A stretch of DNA of 64,000 bases, from positions 36,896 through 100,895 of IMG/VR virus record IMGVR_UViG_3300007512_000015. One strand, 5' to 3'. This DNA comes from a virus. How positions within the stretch are numbered: position 1 is the stretch's first letter; every line of letters begins with the position of its first letter. A program made the translations under genes and the position numbers. Shown in pieces: positions 17,692 to 25,516 of the stretch. The notes under the pieces are model-generated. The model worked only from the letters and a program-made list of their open reading frames with translations. It was not told the origin of the DNA and did not search any database.

Positions 17692-18037
17692 TGGCCCGCC
17701 ATACCGCTACATAGACTTGAAACTGTCCTACCTCTTCGAGAGCCAAGAGAAGAGGGCCTTCTGCCTCCAAAAGCTCCGCAAGGGCTTTCTTGAAGGCATC
17801 TGTGGTGAGTGCTGGCTCCCCCGGACCCCCCAACCCAGAAGAATCTACGAAGAAAGTCTTCAGCCGGGAGTGGGTTTTGTCTACGTCGTCACAGGCATAG
17901 CCAAGGTGGGGGAACGGGAAAGGAGGCCACTCCTTCAGGGAAGACGCCTCGACAACAAGATGGGGAGCGGCTTCCCGCTTCCTGGCAGCCTCGGCTGCCT
18001 CCTTGTTGATCTGCTTTATGGTCTCAAGACCCCACAC
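17681..18037 (-). CDS. Unknown small protein in the clamp-loader operon
   Basis: 118 residues from GTG, starting right after the stop of the upstream gene (TAG GTG) and overlapping dnaX by 11 bases, so translational coupling is likely. It has a charged helical N-terminus and an acidic helical segment near residues 85-100. No family recognised. Context suggests a replication accessory role, but this is only positional. Confidence 0.5.
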   Translation of the reverse strand: MWGLETIKQINKEAAEAARKREAAPHLVVEASSLKEWPPFPFPHLGYACDDVDKTHSRLKTFFVDSSGLGGPGEPALTTDAFKKALAELLEAEGPLLLALEEVGQFQVYVAVWRANGV

Positions 18038-18604
18038 CTAAATGTCACCAAGACGGTCTGCTTCACCGAGATGGTCCTCTCCTTCATCGGAGTCGAGAAG
18101 TTCATCAAGGATCTCATCCACGTCCGTCGGCTGATCCGGCACTTTGTCAGCCTCTCCGAACATCTCAATCACGGGTGTGGCGCTCTCGTCCTCTTCTTGA
18201 GGAAACCACATTCCGTAGCGTTCAACATTCTCACGGAAAGCCATGATGTCAGGCTTCGCCACAGAACACTTGAACTCCCCGCTGTTGGGATCTTCCTCAC
18301 ACCGACAGGCAGTCAGGAGGTGGTCCAACAACGCTTCGCGCTGCTTCCCCGTCAACTCCTGCTCCCACTGATCAGCGGCAAGCTCCAGGACGAACTTGAA
18401 GCTCTGCCCAGCAAGGGCATTAGCCAGAGGAGCGACCTTCTTGGAAGACCCGAGAACCACTTGGCCTCCAGTCTTTCCCGCCTTTTCCCGGAACACGCAC
18501 ACCACCTCATCCGACACCAAAGCAAGGTCAGGGTGGTGCTGCCCAATCAAGTCCAGGATCTTCTGGTGGATCTCGTCGTTCGCCTTCCAATACTCAACAG
18601 CCAT
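18038..18604 (-). CDS. Putative phage metallopeptidase-fold protein lacking HExxH
   Basis: 188 residues; TAGGAG precedes the ATG. The layout (HPDLA..., a beta strand, FKFVLELAADQWEQELTG, then ALLDHLL..., EEDPNSGEFKC, VERYGMW) follows a phage family annotated as putative metallopeptidase, in which ALLDHEL-C-H carries HExxH. Here the motif reads DHLLTACRC, so the metal-binding Glu and second His are absent; it may be catalytically dead or mis-assigned. The C-terminal tail is strongly acidic with VDEILDELLDSDEG, resembling tails of other replication proteins in this window. Confidence 0.55.
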   Translation of the reverse strand: MAVEYWKANDEIHQKILDLIGQHHPDLALVSDEVVCVFREKAGKTGGQVVLGSSKKVAPLANALAGQSFKFVLELAADQWEQELTGKQREALLDHLLTACRCEEDPNSGEFKCSVAKPDIMAFRENVERYGMWFPQEEDESATPVIEMFGEADKVPDQPTDVDEILDELLDSDEGEDHLGEADRLGDI

Positions 18605-18681
18605 GTTGAAACTCCTATCTCCCGTAAAGGGTCACACACTCTTACCCGCCAGCAGGACGGTCAGACCCCCCAATAAGACCC

Positions 18682-19380
18682 TCAAAGCCGAAAGGCTTTC
18701 CGCAGGCCAGAGGTGCCAGAACGCTCCCAGACCTCTCCGGGGTCTTTCCCTCCCCGATAACGAACATCCCGACACCGGACGCCCACCCGCTCCAAACGAC
18801 GGGGGACCCCCGGAACCCACTTCCCCGTGCGCTCGTCAGTGAACCCCGTAGCCTGTCGGCGGCCTGTCTCATCCTCGTCAAAGACAAGGTGGACGAAAGA
18901 GGTAGAAGAAACATACCGCTGTAGAAAAAGGAGGTGGCGTTTCCGAAGTGCAGCCCCGCCTGTGGCAAGCACCACGTCCTTATCCGGGACAGCGTGGGCC
19001 AAGGCAAGATCAAAGACCCCCTCGACTATCCAGACATCCCCGCCATCCCAGATCCGGCGAAAAGTGGAAGGAGTGAGTCCAACAAACGTGGGAATCCAAC
19101 GTGCTTCAGGAAGGTGGTACTTCTTGACCGCTTTCGGTCGATCCCCCCACGCCCGAAACTCCAAGCCAACCACCTCGTCTCGCGGAGACCAAGTAGGAAC
19201 CACCAGAGAGCCATGCCATCCTCGAAAATCTGAATCAGGGGCAGAGGTAGGGGGAGGGGTCCAAACCCCAATCCCAATGTCAGACACCAATGCTTCTGGA
19301 AGGCCGCGCCCGAGGACATATGCTTCCGCATCTTCCGACAAGCTCAACGATGACAATGCTTCTCGAAGCCACCTTTTCAC
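18682..19380 (-). CDS. DnaG-type TOPRIM primase core
   Basis: 232 residues starting at GTG that overlaps the previous stop (GTGA). The N-terminal part fits the DnaG RNA-polymerase fold (LVVPTWSPRDEVVGLEFRAW). The TOPRIM residues follow: VWIVEGVFDLALA (catalytic Glu) and HLVFDEDETGR (DxD). It lacks the CHC2 zinc domain and helicase domain, so it is a minimal primase or nucleotidyl-transfer core, much shorter than cellular DnaG (~600 residues). It probably primes phage DNA synthesis; no helicase partner is visible. Confidence 0.75.
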   Translation of the reverse strand: MKRWLREALSSLSLSEDAEAYVLGRGLPEALVSDIGIGVWTPPPTSAPDSDFRGWHGSLVVPTWSPRDEVVGLEFRAWGDRPKAVKKYHLPEARWIPTFVGLTPSTFRRIWDGGDVWIVEGVFDLALAHAVPDKDVVLATGGAALRKRHLLFLQRYVSSTSFVHLVFDEDETGRRQATGFTDERTGKWVPGVPRRLERVGVRCRDVRYRGGKDPGEVWERSGTSGLRKAFRL

Positions 19381-19901
19381 TCGGGGTCGCCAATCAGGAC
19401 CGCCACACCCCGCGCAGCATTATGAACCACCGTAGCGAAGAGGCCCTCCTTGAAGCAGAGGGTGGTGCCTACAAAAGAACGGTCAACAGGAACCACAACC
19501 GCCCACCCTTTAGGAACCCAAGGAGCTTCTCGAACCGGGACACCCTCGGGGATTCCTACATCGCGGGTAGAGGGCGAAAAGAGAACCTCTACATCCCCAA
19601 ACCCATAGTATTGGAGATGGGCCAGGGCCTCCCGAACCCCCTTCTCTGACAGAGGGTGGCAGTTCCCCCATTCTTCGGCGTCCCCTTTGATTGCAATATG
19701 CTCGATGAGGGATTTAGCGTGACCTTGGTGATTGGTCACCGCAGCCCGAACACAGTTGTTGGGGTGGGGGCGTTCAATCCAGAGAGCAGACTTGGACGAG
19801 GACACCAAATACGGAGCCAACTCCCGATCCACCGGAACCTCTACAAGAAGAGGTGTCTTCTTGCCCAAGTCGTAGGGGATCATCTGGGTAAGGGTCACCA
19901 T
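19377..19901 (-). CDS. Unknown protein, replication cluster
   Basis: 174 residues if started at the ATG at 19901 (AGAGGG upstream); a GTG at 19919 is possible. It has a mixed alpha/beta fold with a recognisable C-terminal stretch VPVDRSFVGTTLCF ... VVHNAARGVAVL. No catalytic motif is certain. It overlaps both neighbours and so is co-translated with the primase core. Confidence 0.5.
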   Translation of the reverse strand: MVTLTQMIPYDLGKKTPLLVEVPVDRELAPYLVSSSKSALWIERPHPNNCVRAAVTNHQGHAKSLIEHIAIKGDAEEWGNCHPLSEKGVREALAHLQYYGFGDVEVLFSPSTRDVGIPEGVPVREAPWVPKGWAVVVPVDRSFVGTTLCFKEGLFATVVHNAARGVAVLIGDPE

Positions 19902-20305
19902 GAGAACGCCCTCTTCCACCAGGGTTTCGACACCTCCCCCTCTATCTCCTGGAGACGGTCAACAAGACGGTCAAGGTGGTGTTGGGCCTGGACAGCTTCC
20001 TCTGGAGTGTCAGCCCAAAGAGGGATGCCTCCCAAGGAGCCAACCAGGGTTGCTCCCGGCATCAAGCTGTCCTCGGTGTCCACCGAATCCGAAAGCACCC
20101 ACATCAAGACAGCGACATCAGGATAGAGCGGGGCAATCGTTGAGACAGAAGCGCCCTCAAAGGTTTTCTTTAGCTCCTTCTTCAAGTTGTCCTTCGCAGC
20201 GTCAGAAAGATCCGGTGAGGTACGCACGGCCTTGGCCAGAACTCGCTTGATATGTCGAAAGCGAGCCTGCTTTAGCTTCTGTGCGACTTCCCCGGCACTT
20301 TTCAT
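19895..20305 (-). CDS. Unknown helical protein
   Basis: 136 residues; GAGG precedes the ATG. The basic helical N-terminus (EVAQKLKQARFRHIKRVLAK) is followed by a short beta portion (GSLGGIPLWADTPEEAVQAQ) and a helical end. Overlaps the next genes on both sides by 4-7 bases. No recognised family. Confidence 0.5.
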   Translation of the reverse strand: MKSAGEVAQKLKQARFRHIKRVLAKAVRTSPDLSDAAKDNLKKELKKTFEGASVSTIAPLYPDVAVLMWVLSDSVDTEDSLMPGATLVGSLGGIPLWADTPEEAVQAQHHLDRLVDRLQEIEGEVSKPWWKRAFSW

Positions 20306-20949
20306 GTACGGACCTCTTCAAAGCTGGCCGAGCTTCCAACCTTTTTGATGCGGTACGCCTTGTTGGCAGCTTCCACCAAGACACGATTATGGGTGACCGC
20401 GAGTATATCCATACCTACCCGTTCAGCGAGCAGTGTCAGGAACTGGCCGACACGGGGGACATAGTGTTCCGCTACCGCCCCCAAAGACTCATCCAGCAAG
20501 AGCAAGGGCCGCATACCTCGACGCAACACCACAACCACACGCAAAAGCACCGACTGTACGGCTGTAACGGAACCCCCGTAACCCTCGGTCGAAGGGGCAT
20601 CGGTGATGGTTCCATCAGGCTGTCTTTGGACTGTGAACAGGTTGACCGCTACACGACCTCGCTGAACGTCGATCTCACTGCGAACTGAAAGGTCCATGTC
20701 ATCGAAAACGGTACGAAGGCCCTCCGTCAACAACGATTCAGCAGCCTGGGCATTGGCGGCGATCTCCTGGTCTATGAGAAGACGCAGAAGGTCGGCCACA
20801 CGATCCAGGATTTGCCCCTCGGCTTCCAAGGACGCAACCACGGCCTCCCCTGAAGCCATGCGCTCCTGAACGGAATCCCTACGGCCTTGGGCACGGGAGA
20901 GGTTGTCGCGTAGTTCCGCAAGCCGTCGCTTATGGCCTACTGCCTCCAC
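20302..20949 (-). CDS. SbcC/Rad50 C-terminal half (separate gene)
   Basis: 215 residues. The N-terminal ~75 form a coiled coil. The rest is the C-terminal lobe of an SMC/Rad50-type ATPase: a signature-like YGGS at ~124-127 (canonical LSGG), Walker B LLLLDES at ~148-154, and the switch His in ILAVTHN (~187). No Walker A is present. The matching N-terminal lobe, with Walker A, long coil and CPTC hook, is a separate gene at 25513-26634. The two should dimerise into one SbcC-like ATPase with the SbcD nuclease at 24557. The GTG start overlaps the clamp gene; the exact start is uncertain. Confidence 0.78.
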   Translation of the reverse strand: MEAVGHKRRLAELRDNLSRAQGRRDSVQERMASGEAVVASLEAEGQILDRVADLLRLLIDQEIAANAQAAESLLTEGLRTVFDDMDLSVRSEIDVQRGRVAVNLFTVQRQPDGTITDAPSTEGYGGSVTAVQSVLLRVVVVLRRGMRPLLLLDESLGAVAEHYVPRVGQFLTLLAERVGMDILAVTHNRVLVEAANKAYRIKKVGSSASFEEVRT

Positions 20950-22091
20950 ACAACCACCGTATGATAGTTGCTATCGGTAGAGCCGAAGGTCTCCGCGTGA
21001 CGGAAGGCCACGAAGCCGCCCTTTCCGCGACGGTTGACGCCAAGGTTCAGATCACCAAGACCGAAATGGTCGATGATCCCCAGCAAGTAAGAATAGTCCA
21101 CGACGAAACCCTCTTCCGAAAAAACATCTGCGTTCTCCAGAGAGCTACACGGGACCGGGTACTCATCGTCTCCCCCCGCTTCAGAAGACATCGACAGGAT
21201 CACCCCCTCACCATTGGCGCGTACACGCACTCCGGTGTTGTCCTTGGGGGCAGAAGCGGAGAGGACCGACACTGCCGACCGGAGATCCTCACAAGCCACC
21301 GTGAAAGAAGCCTCATCATCAGCTTCTCGATCAACCTTGAGAAGGGGAAACTCAGCCTGCGGCCTCGAAACACCCAAATGGGAACCGTCCTCTCGGGCAA
21401 TGAAAAAGGCAGCATCGTGCTGAAACAAGGAAACCGTGCTGGTGTCCAATGACTTGGCCCCTGCCGGACCCACAGATTGAGACAAGAACCGTGCAAGGGT
21501 GCTCACATCCTTCCCTGCAACGCGAAGGTTGCTGTTTTCCAGCCCCTCCACCTCAACCAAAGAAACTGTCCGTCGATCAGACGACCACAGCACCCCGTCA
21601 ATCACCTCCACCTGACTAATGGCAGGCCGAGTGGTGTCCTCAGCCGCCACGAACCTCTTGGAGTACCCCAAGGCAGCAGCAAGCTGAACGGAAGACACAC
21701 ACCCTGCATCCTCAGCTTCCGAGAAGGTGTTGTCCCAATAAGGGAACTTGGTGGGGTCAAGAGAGCGAAGCCGGATCTTGCTGCGACCGCCAGAGGCCGA
21801 CACTTTGCCGCCTTCTCCAGATTCAAGCGTAAGGGAAGTACCCGACACACCGCCAAGCCACTTGTCCAGCCGCCAAGCCTCCACCGTGAAAGCATCCCCC
21901 TCATCCCCCTCCACACTGCACTTGAGAGGGGCACGGGCGAAAACCCGTTGGCAGTAGGCGAGAACCTCGGCCCCGCCCTCCGTGGCCCGGAACAAATAAT
22001 GAGTGGAGAGGTCATTCCCCGTTGTCCCCACCACAAGGCGGGCGACCTGCAAGGCGGTTTCCAGGTCAACTTTGGCGGCTTCGATCTTCAT
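20937..22091 (-). CDS. dnaN: DNA sliding clamp, beta subunit-like
   Basis: 384 residues, matching the ~370-residue three-domain bacterial beta clamp. Visible features: three similar alpha/beta repeats, VTVEAWRLDKWL-type and SVQLAAALGYSKRFVA segments, RPAISQVEVIDG in the second domain, and the terminal YHTVVVWRQ. Divergent from cellular DnaN. It would be loaded by the phage DnaX/delta/delta-prime system and tether a polymerase not seen here. CTGGAG precedes the ATG, which overlaps the stop of the upstream coiled-coil gene (TGATG). Confidence 0.72.
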   Translation of the reverse strand: MKIEAAKVDLETALQVARLVVGTTGNDLSTHYLFRATEGGAEVLAYCQRVFARAPLKCSVEGDEGDAFTVEAWRLDKWLGGVSGTSLTLESGEGGKVSASGGRSKIRLRSLDPTKFPYWDNTFSEAEDAGCVSSVQLAAALGYSKRFVAAEDTTRPAISQVEVIDGVLWSSDRRTVSLVEVEGLENSNLRVAGKDVSTLARFLSQSVGPAGAKSLDTSTVSLFQHDAAFFIAREDGSHLGVSRPQAEFPLLKVDREADDEASFTVACEDLRSAVSVLSASAPKDNTGVRVRANGEGVILSMSSEAGGDDEYPVPCSSLENADVFSEEGFVVDYSYLLGIIDHFGLGDLNLGVNRRGKGGFVAFRHAETFGSTDSNYHTVVVWRQ

Positions 22092-22360
22092 CAGGGGTTC
22101 TCCAGATACGGGGTAAGGTTGAGTTGGGCTTTTTCGAGGTCCTGCTCAAAGGTTTGCACGCCTTCGGCGTAACGAGCTTGCAGGTCTTCCAGGACCGAAT
22201 CCAGCTTTGCAGGGTCAAGCCCTTTATCCCGGATGGCCTCTTCGACCTCGGAGAGAGTGGTGCGAGCAGCATCGAGACGACCCTCAACCCGCTGAACATC
22301 AGCGGCCAGTTGGTCACGGGTCTGCATTGCTTGTTGCAGTCGCTGGTCCAGTTCTTCCAT
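22091..22360 (-). CDS. Small coiled-coil protein
   Basis: 89 residues from an ATG with GGAGGTATCCG upstream. Almost entirely heptad-like helix. It overlaps the clamp start by one base. It could be a clamp-associated factor, or a stray coil segment related to the split SbcC system; both are speculation. Confidence 0.55.
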   Translation of the reverse strand: MEELDQRLQQAMQTRDQLAADVQRVEGRLDAARTTLSEVEEAIRDKGLDPAKLDSVLEDLQARYAEGVQTFEQDLEKAQLNLTPYLENP

Positions 22361-22408
22361 CGGATACCTCCACACAGAAGTACCCACCCGAACCCACGAA
22401 AGACCCCC

Positions 22409-23326
22409 CTACAGGGAAAGGTCTACGAAGCCGTCTGAATCGCTCAAGGCATCAATCTTCTTGGGCTTACGGCTTCTGCTCGCCTTCTGTTCCTTCCGGG
22501 CATCGCAGACACTCTCGAAGTCGCAGAACCGGCAAACGGACGCGGAGGGGGTAGGCTTGAACTTCTCGTAGCGCATCCCCTTTTTGGCATCGACAGCACG
22601 CTGGGCCAACCCACGAAGGTCGTCCTCCGTGAAATCAACCCACTCCACCCCCTCTTCAAGCTCGCCCTCTGTGTTCTCGGACCCATAGGGAAACCTGAAC
22701 CAAACAAAGGCCAGTCGATCCGGCATCACCTTGTAAGCCAGCTTGAAAAGCATGGCGTACCACCTCAACTGGTCTGGATCGGTGTACTTCATCTTGTGAA
22801 GGGTGTTCTTGCCGTCAATGATCGTGATGCCGGTGTCCTCTCGACGGACAATCGTATCGGCACGGCCACCTACGCCGTTCCACTTATCAATCCACCCTAC
22901 GAGGTTGACCTCTGCTTTGGCATAAGGCCCAAGCAGCTTGTGGGCCTTCATCGTGGAAAGGTATCCCACCACCCCATCCCGGCAGACCTGACGCAAAGAG
23001 CGTGAAGATCCGGCAACCCGGTAGTCGATCCAGTTCCGCTCCTTGGAGGACTCCCGATCCCATTCCGAATCAACAATCTCCAGGAGGCGCTGCTTCAGGA
23101 GGGCAGGCTCGCGATACAACTCATCGTTGTACATCCGCTCGATGGCGTACTGCGTAACAATCCCCATGACGGCGTGGTGTCGAGTGCGCCGAACAGGGAT
23201 GGGCTTTCCTTCCCCTGGGCCTGCTCCGACATCAAGGGTTCCCCACCCCTTTGTCCACAGAAACTTCTGCGGACACTCCTCATACATTTTGAGGTGGGAC
23301 CAGTAGAGGGTGGACTTGTTATTCAA
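22409..23326 (-). CDS. PD-(D/E)XK nuclease, RecB/Cas4-like with possible Fe-S cluster
   Basis: 305 residues from TTG with CTGGAGAACC upstream. The nuclease core is GRADTIV ... ITIIDGKNT (the D-x-K of motif II/III) followed by DPDQLRWYAMLF, as in RecB-family and Cas4/AddB nucleases. An early Cys (YEECPQKFLW) and a late trio (VCRFCDFESVC) match the four-Cys pattern that binds an Fe-S cluster in that group. It probably takes part in end processing with RecA, SbcCD and the RecD-like helicase. The acidic tail (DALSDSDGFVDLSL) resembles tails of neighbouring replication proteins. Confidence 0.82.
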   Translation of the reverse strand: MNNKSTLYWSHLKMYEECPQKFLWTKGWGTLDVGAGPGEGKPIPVRRTRHHAVMGIVTQYAIERMYNDELYREPALLKQRLLEIVDSEWDRESSKERNWIDYRVAGSSRSLRQVCRDGVVGYLSTMKAHKLLGPYAKAEVNLVGWIDKWNGVGGRADTIVRREDTGITIIDGKNTLHKMKYTDPDQLRWYAMLFKLAYKVMPDRLAFVWFRFPYGSENTEGELEEGVEWVDFTEDDLRGLAQRAVDAKKGMRYEKFKPTPSASVCRFCDFESVCDARKEQKASRSRKPKKIDALSDSDGFVDLSL

Positions 23327-23355
23327 GAGGTTCTCCAGTTCACACAGTACCTACA

Positions 23356-23392
23356 AATAGGCCCCCTGTGATCTTCTCCCAGGGGGCCTATT
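23356..23392 (-). terminator. Strong hairpin, probable intrinsic terminator
   Basis: Perfect 13-bp stem (AATAGGCCCCCTG at 23356-23368 and CAGGGGGCCTATT at 23380-23392) with an 11-base loop. On the minus strand it is followed by only a short T run (ATTTG). It lies between the DUF2589-type gene and the nuclease, so it may separate two transcription units or protect the 3' end of the upstream one. Confidence 0.65.
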
Positions 23393-23410
23393 CAGCAGGG
23401 AGGTCGGCTA

Positions 23411-24058
23411 TCAGGTGCCGCCCTTCTTCTTCTTTGCGGCAGGGGGATTGTCACCATCATCCGCAGCATCGCCGCCAGAAACTGACGTGGGGGCAATAGC
23501 GGAGTTGAGCATGTCGAGAACCTTCATCAAGCCTTCAGGCGGCCCGTCGTCGCGTGCAACGACTCTGACATTGTACTTGGCCGAGTTGTCCGACTTACGG
23601 GTGTTAGAACTATGGGTAGCAACATGCCCGTGGACATGAACCTTCATACTGAAGATGCCGTAGTTCAACTTGGCCGTCGCATCCAGATCGGCTTCTGAAT
23701 CGGAACTGGACTCACTGCTGGTGCTTGAAGACACCGACATAGTGAAGTCCACTTCCGCTTCCTTCACCGACAGTGAAGGGGTGTTGATGATGGCCAACAA
23801 GGGGACTTCAAGGTCCACCTTTTCTGTGCTGACGGTTCCATCGGGAAGTTGTGTGGGGCGGGTGAAGCCAAAGTCAACTGTACGGGCCGAGTAGCTGCCA
23901 CTCCCGTCGTCCTGGAGACCAATATCCTTGATGAAGGACGCGCTGGCGTTCGCCAGAAGGGTTTGTGCATCGCAGGCTGCCTGCAAAGGACCACCAATCA
24001 GGTCCTTCATGGGCAAGCCCTTGAACTGGGAAGACATATTTACAAGGCCGTCAGCCAT
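23411..24058 (-). CDS. DUF2589-family protein
   Basis: 215 residues; GTAGGAG precedes the ATG. The N-terminal FKGLPMKDLIGGPLQAACDA followed by FIKDIGL, and then VDLEVPLLAIINTPSLSV plus a VDF strand, is the layout of DUF2589 (bacteria and some viruses, role unknown). The middle is Ser-rich and the C-terminus ends in a Lys tract (AAKKKKGG). Its neighbour at 24068 shares the style and is probably its partner. Embedded in a recombination cluster, its role there is unknown. Confidence 0.72.
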   Translation of the reverse strand: MADGLVNMSSQFKGLPMKDLIGGPLQAACDAQTLLANASASFIKDIGLQDDGSGSYSARTVDFGFTRPTQLPDGTVSTEKVDLEVPLLAIINTPSLSVKEAEVDFTMSVSSSTSSESSSDSEADLDATAKLNYGIFSMKVHVHGHVATHSSNTRKSDNSAKYNVRVVARDDGPPEGLMKVLDMLNSAIAPTSVSGGDAADDGDNPPAAKKKKGGT

Positions 24059-24067
24059 TTCTTACTC

Positions 24068-24547
24068 CTACGCTGGGAAAGTTTTGAGGATTTTATCGTT
24101 GATCCGCATCATACCCTCGGAAGGGTCTTCCCCCTTGAAGGTCACCTCTACTTTCGCCATAGTCTTTCTACTGAAAACGCCTGCGGGGGTACTGGCAAGC
24201 ATGTTTTCGCTGCCTGCGCCCTCGGACTCCAACTCCTCCAGGCCATGAAGTTCGACCTCGAAGTTGATCTTGAGGGTATCCAGCGCGACAGACTGGTGCT
24301 TCACCAAGGAGTACAGAGGAACGTCATACTGTACAGGCTTTATCTCCTCCCCTTCAGGGGTAGGAAGAACGAGTGACAAGGTTTTCGGCTTCCACACCCC
24401 CGTAGGGGTTCCGTCCTCGTTGTGAACCTGACTGAAGTAGTCTTTTTTCAGGGACTGGATCGAAGTCTCACGAGCAACCTTGGTGGCCTGGATCACAGCC
24501 TTGTGGAGAGCTTGGAACAACGCATGGAGTGGGAACTGTTTAGCCAT
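24068..24547 (-). CDS. DUF2589-like partner protein
   Basis: 159 residues; GAGGTAGATT precedes the ATG, 10 bases upstream of the previous gene. A helical N-terminus is followed by PVQYDVPLYSLVKHQSVALD and LKINFEVELHG, the same alternating VPL.../strand arrangement seen in DUF2589 proteins. It may form a hetero-oligomer with its neighbour. Function unknown. Confidence 0.6.
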   Translation of the reverse strand: MAKQFPLHALFQALHKAVIQATKVARETSIQSLKKDYFSQVHNEDGTPTGVWKPKTLSLVLPTPEGEEIKPVQYDVPLYSLVKHQSVALDTLKINFEVELHGLEELESEGAGSENMLASTPAGVFSRKTMAKVEVTFKGEDPSEGMMRINDKILKTFPA

Positions 24548-24556
24548 AATCTACCT

Positions 24557-25516
24557 CTATACCCGCTCCAGGTAAGACAACGCCCTCTCCCGGACCTCTT
24601 GAGGAACATCCGCGAAACCCTGAACTACATCGGCCAAGGTTTCCCCCGCCTCGCTCTGGAGTGAGTCCCGGATAGCCGACACGAAGGAATCCATCTCGAC
24701 TTGGCGCTGGACTTGGCGGGCACGGCCCTCTATATCGAACACCTCCTCGGAAGGCTTCACCCGAAGCCTCACGACCTTAGCCGTCATCTCCTGCTCCGAG
24801 AAAGACAGGAGAACACACGCAGGGCGACGGCCTACATCGTCCTGGGACAGCGTCCCTCGGGTCAGGCTTCCGACATTCACGAAGGTCTTATCCTGTAACT
24901 CCACGATGCCCTGGTCTTTATGCCAATGCCCAAAGAGGAACATATCCGGGGCTGTGTCACGGAGAGCTTCGTACTTGATGATGTCCTCCCCCTCAAACAT
25001 CGAGCCGCCCTTCTTGGAAGCCAAGACATGGGCCACACAGATGAGGTAGTCCTCGTCCTTGCGCTCGATGTAGTGGAAACGGTCCATGGCATAAGTAGTG
25101 CCGTGGTAGGGCACCCCCACCACACGGACCTTCACCCCATCCTTCTCAAATACGGCCTCGTGTTCGTCATAGAGCCTGCGGAACACACCGCTGGCATACA
25201 GGACTCCAAGAGGCTGTTGTGGAAGGAAGGAGTAGTCTCCGTAGATCGAATCGTGGTTGCCCGGAGTGCAGTAGACGGGGCACGGATAATCGGCGTGGTG
25301 CTCCGCAGTTCGATGGACCAAGGAATGGGAGTTCCGGCCCGGTGACTTGATATGGAAGAAGTCGCCGCCGTCCAGGATCGCTGCTGCACCGACCTTCTTT
25401 GCTACACGGCGAACCTGATCCAACTTGTCGAACACCGTAGCAGCCCAATCATCGGTGCGACTGGAGGGTGCTTTGTCAGAAAGGTGGACATCAGTGCGCC
25501 AGACAAGTTGAATCAT
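24557..25516 (-). CDS. sbcD: SbcD/Mre11-like nuclease
   Basis: 319 residues; GGAGG lies upstream of the ATG and it overlaps the SbcC N-half gene by 4 bases (ATGA). All five metallophosphoesterase motifs are visible: RTDVHLS, DGGDFFH, GNHDSIYG, CVAHV and FGHWHKD. The C-terminal part would cap the nuclease and contact the ATPase. With both SbcC halves it should process DNA ends or hairpins during phage recombination. Confidence 0.88.
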   Translation of the reverse strand: MIQLVWRTDVHLSDKAPSSRTDDWAATVFDKLDQVRRVAKKVGAAAILDGGDFFHIKSPGRNSHSLVHRTAEHHADYPCPVYCTPGNHDSIYGDYSFLPQQPLGVLYASGVFRRLYDEHEAVFEKDGVKVRVVGVPYHGTTYAMDRFHYIERKDEDYLICVAHVLASKKGGSMFEGEDIIKYEALRDTAPDMFLFGHWHKDQGIVELQDKTFVNVGSLTRGTLSQDDVGRRPACVLLSFSEQEMTAKVVRLRVKPSEEVFDIEGRARQVQRQVEMDSFVSAIRDSLQSEAGETLADVVQGFADVPQEVRERALSYLERV

